DNA of 64,000 nucleotides, taken from positions 1,337,898 to 1,401,897 of the forward strand of contig VCAZ01000038.1 of assembly GCA_005784505.1 (NCBI GenBank), read 5' to 3'. Source of the stretch: Bagarius yarrelli. Taxonomy: Eukaryota; Chordata; Actinopteri; Siluriformes; Sisoridae. Below are positions 1 to 11,437 of the stretch, one piece after another (the first letter of the stretch is position 1; each line of letters starts with the position of its first letter). The notes beneath the pieces are model-generated. The model was given only the letters and a program-made list of their open reading frames with translations. It was not told where the DNA came from and ran no database searches. Position numbers and translations under genes: made by a program.

Positions 1-195
1 ATTATATTCCTGTTGTTGTCTTTCCAGGAGCAGAACCATATATATGACCGGCAGTACAATCGCAAAACCACTGAATACTGTAACTGGTCAAAAGCCAACT
101 GTTGAGAAAATGAAGTATGACTAAAGATTTGAGTAACAAGGAAATAGAATAACATACCTGAGGCAGCAACTGATTTTCTCTTTGGTAACAGCAGT

Positions 196-299
196 GGGAA
201 GTGGGACTTCAGTGGTTAAGGTAAATTTGAAGACCAGGGTTTGATTTCCAGCACAATTAAACTACCACTGCTGGGCCCTGGAGCAAGGCACTTATGTGA
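196..299 (+). mobile_element. SINE-A fragment
   Basis: A degraded copy holding the 'cagtggttaaggt' A-box-like head, a B-box-like 'gggtttgatttccagca' and 'ccactgctgggccc..gagcaaggc'. The 3' tail with the 'gtcgctctgg' motif is missing. Confidence 0.75.
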
Positions 300-894
300 G
301 GTAAAATTCATTTAGAACATCCAGAAATGCAAGAGACATGCAGTGGACTTTATTTATTGACCAGGCTGTTTGTACTGTACGTCAGCAGAAAAATTGAGAC
401 ATTCATCAGATAAGCTTGGATGTTATTAAGTCAGAAGTGAAACAATAAACCTTGGTAAGAAAACATCAGGACATGCTGTCATGACTGTAATGAAACCCAA
501 TAAAAAGCTGCAATAGTCATGAACATTAACGTTACACTAACTTCAAAAACGCTTTCTTTTCTTATGACTTATTTAGCCTAAAATACATACTTTTATTATA
601 TAATTCTTTTATGTGTTAAGACACACTTCCATGATGTATTTATGATAATATGCATGACCCAGTAATTCATTTCAAGCTTTTGGTTTCTTGAGATTACAAG
701 GTGAAAAGTAAACACATGGCCTTTAAGAACGTTAATGGTAGTTAGGTCCAGAAGGAGATACCACCAGAACCACGAAGTTTAGGGTCAGTTTTTTCACCAC
801 AACTATAAATCTTCCTAGCTTTACATTACACCGCTAGGACATTTATGTCTCTCCTACATTTTCTCTGTATAATATAATTTATTACACTAATAGA
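300..894. other. no gene seen; unique AT-rich DNA
   Basis: No open frame of note and no repeat I recognise. Ordinary AT-rich intergenic or intronic sequence. Confidence 0.6.
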
Positions 895-1175
895 TTACAC
901 TAGTCTGTCTTTAAAAATATATGCTTTGTTGTACAATGTATACAATGCACAAATGTATAATTATACCTTATACATTCTGTAAATACTTGCAAATACTTGC
1001 ACATACTTCTCTATACACATACTGACATAGCCTTTATGTATTAATGTACATTTTTACATATTTATCTGCACTTGCTCATTTGCACAAGTTCTACTATTTA
1101 TACTTCTGGTAGATGCTAGACAGCATTTCGTTGCTATGTACTTGTACCTTGCAATGACAAAAAATTCTTGTTATC
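895..1175 (+). mobile_element. LINE 3'-UTR-like dispersed repeat
   Basis: Runs of 'gcac'/'tacttgca' end in 'gacagcatttcgttgctatg..cttgtaccttgcaatgacaa'. The reverse complement of the same 3' end lies at 52458-52565, where it carries a (TTAGA)n tail. This looks like the 3' end of a non-LTR retrotransposon with no coding part left. Confidence 0.55.
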
Positions 1176-1178
1176 TAC

Positions 1179-1400
1179 CAGGTTCTCCAGTTTCCTCCTA
1201 CAGTCCAAAAACATGTTGGGTTGATTGCTGATTCTAAATTGCCCATAGGAGTGAGTGTCTGTGTGGCCCTGTGATGGACTGGTAACCTGTCCTGTACCCC
1301 TCCTGCCCTTTGCCTTTTCAGAGACGGCTGGGATAGACTCCAGCAGATCCCTGTGACCCCGAATTAGGGAATAAGCGGGTATAGAAGATGAATAAATGAA
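1179..1400 (+). mobile_element. SINE-C, 5'-truncated
   Basis: Starts within 'ccagtttcctcctacagtcc', runs through 'ggcgacctgtcc'-like sequence and 'agacggctgggatagactcc', and ends 'gcgggtatagaagatgaata'. It abuts the LINE tail just upstream. The tRNA-like head is absent. Confidence 0.85.
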
Positions 1401-2335
1401 TTAACTCATTACTGAACTGCTTTTTTCCCTCCTGGCGGACAGGTGGCACCTCTTTTAAGGTTCTTTCAGAACACTGTGTGAGATCTGTGTTAAGCCCTAC
1501 ATCAGTGGGTCTGTGATGCATTATTGGTTACCTGCTAAAAGGTTAGCCAATTTTCTGCTTTGTTTTTCACTTGTTTTGGAAGCGTCTTTGTTTTTGTTGC
1601 ACATTTCTTCAGTAAGTATGACCTGGTAATGGCGACCAATGACTCCTTGTTTATTGCTGTCTTTGCTCCTGGATTCATTAATCACTAAGTCCTTAAACTT
1701 CTAACAAAGACTTCAACTCGACCCTCACCTAGACCAGACTTTAACCAAAAGACTTATAATTGTAATGTAGATTATCACATGATTTACAACTAAAGTGTGA
1801 CTTTATTGTATGTGCCAGACTGAGATTGATAAGAATCCATCTGCATGATGGATCCATGAGTTTTTTTTTTTATTACAAAACATCTAAGACAAATCTAATA
1901 TCCCAGTCACAACAGCAGGTAATGATAAAAACTGTCATAATAACAGAGATTAAACAAGGGCTATAAGAGTCAGATGCACGGACAAAGGAACAAGAAATCA
2001 AATCTTTCAGCGCTACAGGACTAATTAGCCTGTAAATTGTGGGCTTATATAACAAAAAATATAGATCATACTACAAGTCATGATAACTCGAGGTAATTTC
2101 CTGAGCTGTTGTTAAAGCCCTGTTTTGTACACACTTATTGCCCTTTATCAATGTATTGGCTTTGATTTTTTCCCCCCTCGGTATCCTACTGTCAGTCTGA
2201 TATTTGTTTTTGCTAGTTTACTTTGTCTAGACATTTTTTTTTCATTTCCTTTTTATGAAAATAAACTAAAACACATGATTGACGATTTGTAATCTGGATT
2301 ATTACATAGGAATTTTTCACCTTAATGCACAATTT
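1401..2335. other. no gene seen
   Basis: AT-rich unique sequence with T-runs near 1860 and 2170. The small minus-strand open frames here show no family resemblance. Confidence 0.55.
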
Positions 2336-2455
2336 AGACCTGTCCAGGGTGTACTCCTCCTGCCTTTTGCCCTTTCAGAGACGGCTGGGATAGACTCCAG
2401 CAAATCCCTGTGACCCCGAATTAGGGGATAAGTGGGTATAGAAGATGAATGAATG
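2336..2455 (+). mobile_element. SINE-C, 3' fragment
   Basis: Only the last ~120 bp remain, from 'cctgtccagggtgtac' to 'gggtatagaagatgaatgaa'. Confidence 0.8.
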
Positions 2456-2572
2456 TACATTTTACAATATCAATACTATTAGCACATTGAATATTGGTTA
2501 ACTTTCTGATACTGCACAATTAAAACTATTTGCCCTTGCACATCTTTGCACATATACTCTGTACTGCTTATA

Positions 2573-2660
2573 CTCATTCATTCATTCATTCATTCATCTA
2601 TTCATCCATTCATCATCTTCTATACCATCTTATTTCCTAATTTGGGGTTACAGAAATCTA
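2573..2660 (-). mobile_element. SINE-C 3' end with (CATT)n tail
   Basis: Reverse-complement tail (cattcatt..) followed by a damaged 'ttctatacc..ttatttcctaatttggggt'. About 50 bp of the element survive beside the tetranucleotide tail. Confidence 0.65.
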
Positions 2661-4654
2661 CTGTCACTGAAATATCTACATATGACAAAATTTAAATATC
2701 GTGCACATAAAAATAAAATAAACCTGTAACAGACAGAAAAAAATCCAAACAAAGCATTTTAAAGACCCGCTGAATCTTTTAATTGCATAATAGATGAATA
2801 GCAAACTATAAATGATGAACAATTAGCTTATGTATGGTACATGCATATTATAGCTAAAGATGCACTGCTAACGGTGCTCAGTTATCGTTTTCAGAAGCCT
2901 GCTTGTGTAATCTTAAAGAAATTTGGCTTCCCATCACTTTGGCTCAGGAATGTTAGCCCAGCATGTCCTGAAGTGTGTGTATGGGAGCTTGAATGCCCAT
3001 GCCAGGTGTTGTCTCTGATAATCCAACGCAGCAAACATCAGCCAGTGCAGATGCTTATGATGTTTCTAATAACAGCACAGCCACAGTATTTTTTTTTCTT
3101 TAGGGCTGAGAGAAATGTGGACTGCATATTTACTTTAGGGAGTAAATATTTGCTTGTAAGATACTTGCCTTTATTTTATTTTTTTTTTTTTGCCAAAACG
3201 CAATAAAAAAAATGGCAGAAATTTATAATACTTTTAACAGTTGGCTAATTCCTTGCTAAGAAAAGATCCAAAAAACAAAGACGCTTCCTAGTAAAATAAT
3301 AATAATAAATAAAAATAATAAATAATAAATACATTTTTAAATGGTATTTTCTGGCGTGCATCGATTGTCCTTGACTGTGGCAAAAAAATAGGGGAAAAAA
3401 GTTACTCAACTAACATCCTGCTAAATATAACGCTTACAACAAATGCTTCACCAGAATAAAATGGTATTTGGTCATTTGAGAAGCAAATTTAATGGTAGTA
3501 TAATTGCTCTTCTTTCTGTATAGTACTTTTAGTAATAGTCAACAATGCTTGTAATTAGTGACCGGTGCATTTGGTACCTGGGCCTTCAGTGGGGACTTAT
3601 CAGACTGATACACCTCTTAATACCACCACTATCCATAAAAAAAATTTTGATTCAACTGTACAGACAAGTTTGTTAGTCTGATCAGAGGACGGGAAAAATG
3701 CTGATGTCATTGTGCGCCAGCTAGCGGGTTTCAGGGGGGGGGGGGGGTTTTAATAATATGAACCAATGCTAATATACTTTAAGTAACACGGGCAGCATAT
3801 TAGAATTTAGGTTGTAAATGTAGGTCAGATTCTGATAGTGTTTAGGCAGCAGAGAAGGACTTACTGCCCCTTAATGCACACCACAGCTGGTGATGGATTA
3901 ATAGCTAAGGTTTTGGTCTACAGATCCAGCACTCCCAACTGTCCTAGCTGAGCAAGACAATTAACCTTTAACAGCTTAACAGTATTATGTGCTGGTTGTT
4001 TAAATATCTTTTTAATAAATGTGGAAACTGAAATGTTATTAAAATAAATGTTATACAGTATTTGGCCATTCAGAATGATTTAATGATTAACCATGTGTGT
4101 GTTAAAGTTCTGGTATCAATTTCAAATCAGTCACGTGTTAGTTGTCCGTAACAGACGATTGCTTAAATTATCTTAAGTTAAAGTTAATTAAAAAAATCCT
4201 ATGTGCTGTAAGCTGGGAAAGCTTAAATAAAATTAAGAACGGCCTTTTATAACCTTTGGCCTGAAGCACATGTAAAATCTGTCCAATTAAAAAGCATGAT
4301 GTCATCGCTCAGGAAGTTATTCTTCATAAACATGCGCCGGGCCACAATGATCTACAATGTTTCTTTAGCGCATATGTATGAATAAAATACAAGAAAAATA
4401 TGTCTAAAAGAAAATTTAAAAGCATTTTATAACCAGCTCGAATACACACTCGCTGTGTGTTGTCTGTTTGGGAGTAGACCATGCACAGTCAGCTTTTGAG
4501 GGGGCTTTAACATTTTGCAGGGAAGAAGCTCAAATAGAAAAAAGGAAACGGAGGGGAATGCCAGGATGCGCATAATTTAATAACTCCAGGTTCCTTAGCA
4601 GGTCTTGATAAGGCCATATTATTTAGATAGTCACCAGCCTGGCCTGCCCCCGTA
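2661..4654. other. no gene seen; includes a 14-G run
   Basis: Mostly unique AT-rich DNA. The 121-codon frame at 2841-3206 has no motif and ends in a T-tract, so I read it as chance. A run of 14 G lies at 3734-3747. Confidence 0.55.
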
Positions 4655-4833
4655 TTTACATTTACAGTATTTGACACATCTTTCTTAAACAGAACAACTT
4701 ACATTTATCTCTTTTATACAACCTAGCTAAGGTCCTTGCTACGGAGCTCAGTAATGGCAACCTGGTGGTACTGGGGATTGAATATCTATCTTTTAATTAG
4801 CAGTCTAAAACCCTAACAATTGAGCTACCATCC
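4655..4833 (-). mobile_element. SINE-A, old full-length copy
   Basis: Reverse-complement order is complete: 'tttacagtatttgacacatc' tail, 'cttacatttatctcttttatacaac', 'aaggtccttgct', then a head ending 'accctaacaattgagctacc'. Many substitutions. Confidence 0.75.
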
Positions 4834-6290
4834 TTATAGGCTTCACCAACCATTGCAGATGTGTTCTTTAGCACCTTAATGGATAATTTAGGGGCCCCCA
4901 GTGACGATGCTGCACCCAGGGACTGATAACTGGCTAGAATCTGTTCAACCCAGGGCATTTCCAAACAACTCTACTCTTTAGTGTCCAATATATTAGAGTA
5001 GGGCACTCCAAAGGTAGTGACCAATTACGACAAATACAGGTTTTTCCAGGACCTCGACGCCTCACTGAAGAAAGAGCTTACGGCGGTGTGGCGTGGCCGT
5101 AAGGTAATGTAACTCATTTGGACAGATTACACATGCTTTAGGCCAAAGCTTGTAAAAGAGCGTTCTCTAAGGGAACCTTAATTACTGTAGGTAAGTGCTA
5201 AGTGGGTGAATGTGCCCTTACACTACATATGGTTAAACCACATAAGCAGATCCCAGTGTTATTTTTAGACAACTGCATCTAATGTCTTCACATTTATAAT
5301 CAAATTTAGTAATAGTAAGCATTTTTATATAGCCATACAGTTTGAATGGAAAAAAAACTAGTCCCGAGTACTTGAATACTCGTTTGCAGGGATTGCTTTT
5401 TTATGGACCTTTTATTTCGAACAACACTTTAGTGCAACAGATGTCTAGACAGACAATAAAAAGAGAGTGGTGTGTGATGATGCACAGTTATAAAATAATA
5501 AGTGTAGAACATTTAAGCTAGGATATGGAATAATGCATTGGAATGTGATCAGCAAAATTGTGACATTTTCAACAAATATAAGATGTTTAGCAAAATTATT
5601 GTCTTGCAGTTAAATCAGCATCTTATCAGCTGAAACTAAGACCTAACAAGACTGCGTTGTGGTATATCCCAGGAGATCATCATGATCTTTGAGCAGATCA
5701 AGTAGGTTTCGTTTTTACAGACAGCTGTAATGTTGTCAAAATGTAGTCCGCTAAAAACACAATGGAAATGCTTCTTCGCATATGCGGTCTGAATCAAGGG
5801 TGACTTAAGCGACCAGGAAGAACAAAACGAAAGCATCCAACAATGCTCACATAGGCTTCTTTTCTTCAGTGCATGTTCGTGTGTTTGAGAAAAAGATACA
5901 AACATCAAATGACCCACAAAAACAAATTGGTGGTAAGCCAATCACGCTTTAAACAATGTGTTTATCCATGCCTGCGGTTGCTTGTGAGCACAATATGTGC
6001 GTCTCTTGTTTGGGGCAGCACTTGAGCGAGCTGTCTGCCTGCTATGCAAGCTAATGTTAAAGTGCATTCTCTGCTTCCGCCTGGGCCTTTGTAGTAGCTG
6101 CAAGACCCATGCGGCTCAGGCCCTGTTGCAGCTAGGGCTTAGTGCAGACTAATGTCATGGGGCTTGCAGGTGGAACTAGCAGAGAGGGACGGCTGCGTCC
6201 TTTTCCTAATCCCTTCATGATAGCCTGGTGCCACATAAGGAGTTGAAAGGACTCACAACAGTTGCATGGCTACATGCATGAACCTCCAAG
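4834..6290. other. no gene seen
   Basis: Unique sequence. The minus-strand 101-codon frame at 5636-5941 has no recognisable domain. The stretch 5990-6250 is less AT-rich than its surroundings but gives no long open frame. Confidence 0.5.
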
Positions 6291-6431
6291 GCTAAGCTAA
6301 GCTAAGCTAAGCTAAGATAAGATAAGATAAGATAAGATAAGATAAGATAAGATAAGATAAGATAAGATAAGATAAGATAAGATAAGATAAGATAAGATAA
6401 GATAAGATAAGATAAGATAAGAAGATAAGAT
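6291..6431. repeat. pentanucleotide array GCTAA(5)-GATAA(21)
   Basis: Five GCTAA units (6291-6315) switch to 21 perfect GATAA units (6316-6420), followed by a short imperfect end. Read on the minus strand it gives a spurious repeated LSYLI peptide. Confidence 0.98.
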
Positions 6432-7793
6432 ATATGAGCATGGAATGTGGAGGTTGTGGAGCCACCACTGCCGTTTTCAGAATATAAGGAGTTACCTGTG
6501 CTGTGAATAAGCTCAACATGAACTGTCTGGCCGAGATAAGGGAAGCTGGCTCGAGGGCCAGAAAGCCAAAACCAGATCAGACGAGACTCCCAACTCTACA
6601 CAGGGTCTATCTGGGAGAGACTGGGTACCAGGCAAAGCCCAGGTTAGAACATGCGCACAACCTCTTTAACGAGAAACATTGGCATCTGTCTGGCCACTGA
6701 GAAACACCTTAGTCTTATTTGGTAAAGACTATATTTGGCCTGTTTTCCCACCATGGCAGTGCTGCAAGCCTAACAGGCTAACTTGCGGGATTTAGACGCA
6801 GATAAAGAAAGCAGATTTTTTTTTCTGGGCCACTGAAAAAATAGCTAGAGGCAGAGACCGATTTGCTCTGGTGGACACAGAGAAGCACCTGTGGACCAGC
6901 AGCCTTACAGAAATGCAGGACAGGCCTTTCCTCTTAGATGCTGGATGCTTTTCTTTTTGTACTTTCTGGACACTTACTTCACCCTCCAGTAACTTGTCAC
7001 TCTATGTCTAGACTGATTTCACACATGCCTCATACCGCATACACGATGAAGCGTTCCCAAAGCATTTTTTTTTCCAGATAGTGATGTTACAGGTCAGGAT
7101 ACTGTACATGACAAACCCTTTTAGGAAGTATTAGTGTTGTTGTGTCTTTTTCACGGTAAAACAGATGTTTCAGCAGCAGATGTGCAGAGATTTACAGTGC
7201 ATGGCTGTTATCTCTCCAGTATGCATGTCATTTATGGCCTTGTATGCTTTCTTAGTGTTTAAACAGACTTTTTTTTTTCAATTGGAATTAAAAATAGTGA
7301 CAAATATTTGGAAGAAATGTTTCCAGGTTAACATGATTTCCAATGCAAATAAAACAAAGCCCTCAGGGTGTTTTGCAGTATTCAGTCATGGCCATGTCTA
7401 ATATCACTTGCAGAGCATCTGTATTGTTGGTCTTCAGCAGGATGTTAACAGCATTGCTGCCATTTTGTTATTATTATTATAGTTAGTTTGTGCTGGACTG
7501 AGTTCATTTTGACATCCAGTTAATAAATGTTTGCCAGGAATATTGACAAGACTGATATTCTGGACATCGTTACGATTTGAAGCCTGTTACTTTATAGCTC
7601 CTTCTCCATTTTACTGTACTTCCTTATAGAGATACCTGTGACCATTTACAGATATTTTGTAGTTTTAAAGTGTAACAATTGCATTTACAAAACTGCTAAA
7701 AATGTTTTGATCATGCAGAAATTTAGTACACAAACTTTAGCACACTTTTGTTTTGCTTTGTAGAAGCTGCTACATATATTTATATATTAGGAG
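6432..7793. other. no gene seen
   Basis: Unique DNA with short chance frames (for example 6503-6700 and 7165-7401), none with a recognisable motif or coherent exon structure. Confidence 0.5.
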
Positions 7794-9106
7794 TAGAGGG
7801 TGGGAAATTCTATTCTTCTATGCATCGAGATGCAGATGTGGACGATTCTGGATCGATTCAATTGATTACACGATGTTGACTGAAAGAGAAAAGCTGGAAC
7901 TCTAAAGCGTAGAAGTTTGGCACCTGGACAGTTTGTGGCCTGCCCCAACAGATGTATGCAGGCAGCAAAGAAATGACAGATTGTTGAAGTAGATTTAGGT
8001 TCCGTTGGAAATAGCATAATTTGAGGAGCAATGTCTTTTTCGTACTTGTTTAAAAACACCTGAAAAGTGACCTACTTTATCCGCCCTGATACTATCTTAT
8101 GCGAGAGAGCCGACTCGGCGTATGTGGAAATGGCGGAAAGCGGTGAAGCTGCACTCTCATAGAAAAAAAAAATCATTGTTCAGAGTACTGTTAAGTCAGT
8201 TGTAACAAGACAGAGTACATGTGTTTAAATAAAAGGGAGGGAAATAGAACATAAAAATTACAGGGTAAAAAGGTAAAGAATGTACAGAAGTTTAAGTACT
8301 TGGGGTCGACAATTCAGAGCAATGGAAAATGTGTAAAAGACATTAGGAAGTGAGTACAGGCAGGTTGGAATGGGTGGAGAAACGTGTCAGGAGTGATGTG
8401 TGACAGGAGAATATAAGCTAGAGTTAAGGAGAAGGTGTACAAGACAGCAATCTTGTATGGTTTAGAGACCTGTACAGAGGAGGGATAGTGAATATATTGG
8501 TAGGAGGATGTTAGAAAATGAAGCTACCAGTCAGAAGATAAAGAGGAAGACCAAAGGAGGGATAGGGATGTGATAAACGAGGACAGGAAGTTAGTGGGTG
8601 TGAGTGAAGAGGATGTAGAGAATAGGGTTAGGTGGAGACAGATGATTCGCTGTGGTGACCCCTAAAAGGGAACAGCCGAAAGGAGAAGAAAAAGAAGTAC
8701 TCAAATTGTTAAACCAAGTTAAACGTTAACCAACTTTCTGACAACTTTTAATTTGGAAATTGACGATGAAGTACGTTCGAATTTCCTTCATACTACCTGT
8801 AACCACACTACAGTATCAGAACGTACCTCCAAAACAATATGGCTGTTGCTGCTGAACTCAACAAATTGTTTAGTTCTGCTACAGGCAAATGTTTTAGATT
8901 CTTTTGGTTCTTTGTATCTTTATTGTTGAATTGCCAAATCAGGTTCATTTGTTTTAATAATAAAAGATTTTGGAAGTAAATTTATTACAGGTCATTACAA
9001 ATACAGATGCTTTATTAGTCAAACAAAAAAAAAAAAGAAAGAAAATCTGTATTAAAACGCATCGCAGCCATCGGAATTCTGAGGTGCCTAGATATTCCCA
9101 CCCCTG
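7794..9106. mobile_element. hAT-like non-autonomous DNA transposon, copy 1
   Basis: The left end reads 'tagagggtgggaaattc'. The right end 'attcccacccctg' is the reverse complement of CAGGGGTGGGAAT, a hAT-type terminus. Internal blocks ('gatactatc', 'ccaagttaaac', 'caatatggctg', 'ttaataataaaaga') match the copy at 19292-20309 in the same order. No transposase frame is present. An RTE LINE (8236-8695) interrupts it. I see no convincing 8-bp target duplication. Family assignment rests on the ends only. Confidence 0.7.
8236..8695 (+). mobile_element. RTE-like LINE 3' end inserted in the hAT copy
   Basis: Broken reading frames give 'FKYLGSTIQSNGKC', 'VKEKVYKTAILYGLET' and then the usual C-terminal stretch ending in 'VRWRQMIRCGDP', as in teleost RTE-type reverse transcriptase C-termini. 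The 3' end is 'ggaacagccgaaaggagaag'. It has several stops, is 5'-truncated, and its middle is partly deleted after 'GLET'. Confidence 0.8.
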
Positions 9107-9223
9107 CTGACATCTACAGTGGAAATTTACAAGACGCATTTTTATCTGCATCACGTAATAAAATAATCAATACCAACAACATACACAATTAACTGTGCTT
9201 AAACAGAGGACGGAGACGTGAAA

Positions 9224-9408
9224 GGAAAGTGATGGCTCATAGTTAAGGTGTTGAACTCCCAACCTAAGGATTCTGGGTTTGATTCCCAGCTCCACCAAGC
9301 CACCACTGTTGGGTCCCTGAGCAAGGCCCTTAAACCCAATTGCTAAGTTGTATAAATTGGATAAATGTAAGTCGCTCTGGATAAGGACGTCTGCCAAATG
9401 TTGTAAAG
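9224..9408 (+). mobile_element. SINE-A, near full length
   Basis: Complete order: head 'gtgatggctcatagttaagg', B-box-like 'gggtttgattcccagctcc', 'cctgagcaaggcccttaaa', tail 'gtcgctctggataaggacgt'. One of the better preserved copies. Confidence 0.9.
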
Positions 9409-10210
9409 GTGATTGTGATCAGGTGCTTAGAATCAGTATTTCGATGTGCTGAGTGGTTATAGGAAGTGATTAAAGAGATGTTACTGTGCCAATTGCTTTA
9501 TTAATGACTGAATGGCCAGAGTTACAAATATTAAGGTAGCTACTACAATTTATGAAACATCTAAAAAAAATGTACCTAAATATAAATTCAGTCATCCTCA
9601 CTCCTGCGCCGCTGGATGTCAATTTTTAATGTATACCTTTAAGGGAAATGGAAATATAAATAATTAAGTTTGTACAGTATGTGTGCACACTCAGACATTG
9701 TTTTAGCACCTTTTGAGTTTTAGACCATTCAGCCATGTTGGATAAGAGACTTTTAACGTGTAATATCTTGATCTGGCCAAATTTTTTCACACTTGTGTGG
9801 GATTTAATTTGGTTTTATTTGTGGTTTTTGGTTAGATTATTCAAAAACATTGATATATTTTGGGTAAATATTCCTTTTATGCTTGCTTAATGTATTATTT
9901 GGGTTATGTAAAAAGGTCAAATCATTTCCTTTTCAGATTTCAAACAGACACCTGAAAATACTAAATGAGATGATATTTGTAGCTATTTATACTTCCCTTC
10001 ATCTTCGTAATATCCCAGTCCTATCTTATGTTCTATTAGTGATTATTTTGTCATGATTTCACTGACTACTGTTTTTTTTGTTTTTTTTGATAAACGGGTG
10101 TGTGTGCACTTGGTGTTGGTGCTGTGGACACCAACAGCAACATATAACAACTTACAACAACTGTGTTTTTTGATAATTATCGATTTTATCGATTTATTGG
10201 TATTTACAGA
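9409..10210. other. no gene seen
   Basis: AT-rich unique sequence. The frame at 10053-10334 runs into the REP-D copy and is not supported. Confidence 0.55.
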
Positions 10211-10632
10211 TCAAGTCAAGTCAAGTCACCTTTATTTCTATGGCGCTTTCAACAATCAGGATTGTTTCAAAGCAGCTTTACAGAATGACATCAGAAAAGA
10301 CATCATTAAACACTCACTAAAACACTCAATTTGATTGATATCTAAAGATTTGGGGTCCCCAACTAAGCAAATCAAAGGCAACAGCAACAAGGAACCAAAA
10401 CTCCATCGGTGACAGAATGGAGAAAAAACCTTGGGAGAAACCAAGCTCAGTCGGGGGGTCAGTTCTCCTCTGACCAGATAAACCAATAAGTTACCCGTAC
10501 TGCAACAAAGTGTCCATGGTCTTGTCTGGATGGCCGTCCAGAAGACAAGATATCACTGAGAAACTGCCTTATTGTCTACAAAACTGCCTTGTCGTCTCCA
10601 AATCAGAGGCAGAGGCAGATTTACAGTCCATG
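10211..10632 (+). mobile_element. REP-D, long copy
   Basis: Begins 'tcaagtcaagtcaagtcacc' and contains 'aaagcagctttacagaatg', 'aaactccatcggtgacagaa' and 'gtctggatggccgtccagaa'. An inverted, similarly long copy is at 57390-57765 and shorter pieces occur elsewhere in the window. The class is uncertain; it is probably a LINE 3' end or a SINE-like unit. Confidence 0.75.
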
Positions 10633-11116
10633 ATTAAGGTTTTATTTTTTTGTACCGTGCGCTGAGGCTGATCGGAAATACACACACACATACACACACA
10701 CATCAAGGAAGGGGGACAAATTGATGTTTTAATGGGTGAGGTTTTAAAACAATAAGAGGACTTGATAAGAAGTGTGAGGTGGGGTAGTAGTCAAATTCAT
10801 AGCTGTGGAAGGACAAGTCGAGACTTAGAATATTTCTTCTCTTGTGTATAGAAAGAGAACTACTAAAGGTCAAGGAAAAAGAGCTCCATAAGATGCAGAA
10901 GGCAACAGGAATAGAGCTTATTATATGGAAGTTTAAATTTGCTTAGGACCATCAGAGGGATTCCTTCAGTAGATATTTGTACCGAACTATTAACTGAACA
11001 TTAAACTGCTCTTTTTACTGCTTTTTTTCTTTTAAATATTGTTAAAAACATATATAAAAGTACAGTGTTTTATAACTATAGTTATAAAAGTCTATTGTAT
11101 GAAAGTCCATTGGATA
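10633..11116. other. no gene seen
   Basis: Unique AT-rich sequence with a short (CA)n stretch near 10680-10702. Confidence 0.55.
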
Positions 11117-11437
11117 TACCTGCTTATTCCTAATCAGGATCATTCCTAATCAGGAGTCTATTCCTGCTGTCATTGGGTGAAACACAGGGGACATCCTGGA
11201 CAGGTCATCACTCCATCACGAACCCACATACAGACCAACAACCATTCACACACACTCACTATGGCCAATTTAGATTCACAAATCAATCTATACATGTTTT
11301 TAGACTGTGGGAGGAAACCGGAGTATCTGGGAAGAACATGTGAACTCCACACAGACAGACCCTTGCAGGGGATACAAACCTGAAACCTTCTCGCAGTGAC
11401 TAAACCGTGCTAATTATTAAGTCAACGTGCTGCTCTA
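11117..11437 (-). mobile_element. SINE-C, near full length
   Basis: Runs from 'tacctgcttattcctaatca' to a damaged head 'ctaaccgtgc'-like end. It belongs to a variant with 'gaaccc..cagaccaacaacc' in the centre. It sits directly against the truncated 5' side of the Tc1 element. Confidence 0.8.

Noticed and set aside
2841..3206. 121-codon plus frame
   Set aside because: Ends in T-tract Phe runs and has no recognisable feature.
6307..6519. LSYLI-repeat peptide
   Set aside because: Produced by the GATAA array.
9224..9300. tRNA-like A and B boxes
   Set aside because: They are heads of SINE-A (and similarly SINE-B, SINE-C and REP-E). No complete cloverleaf tRNA gene was found.
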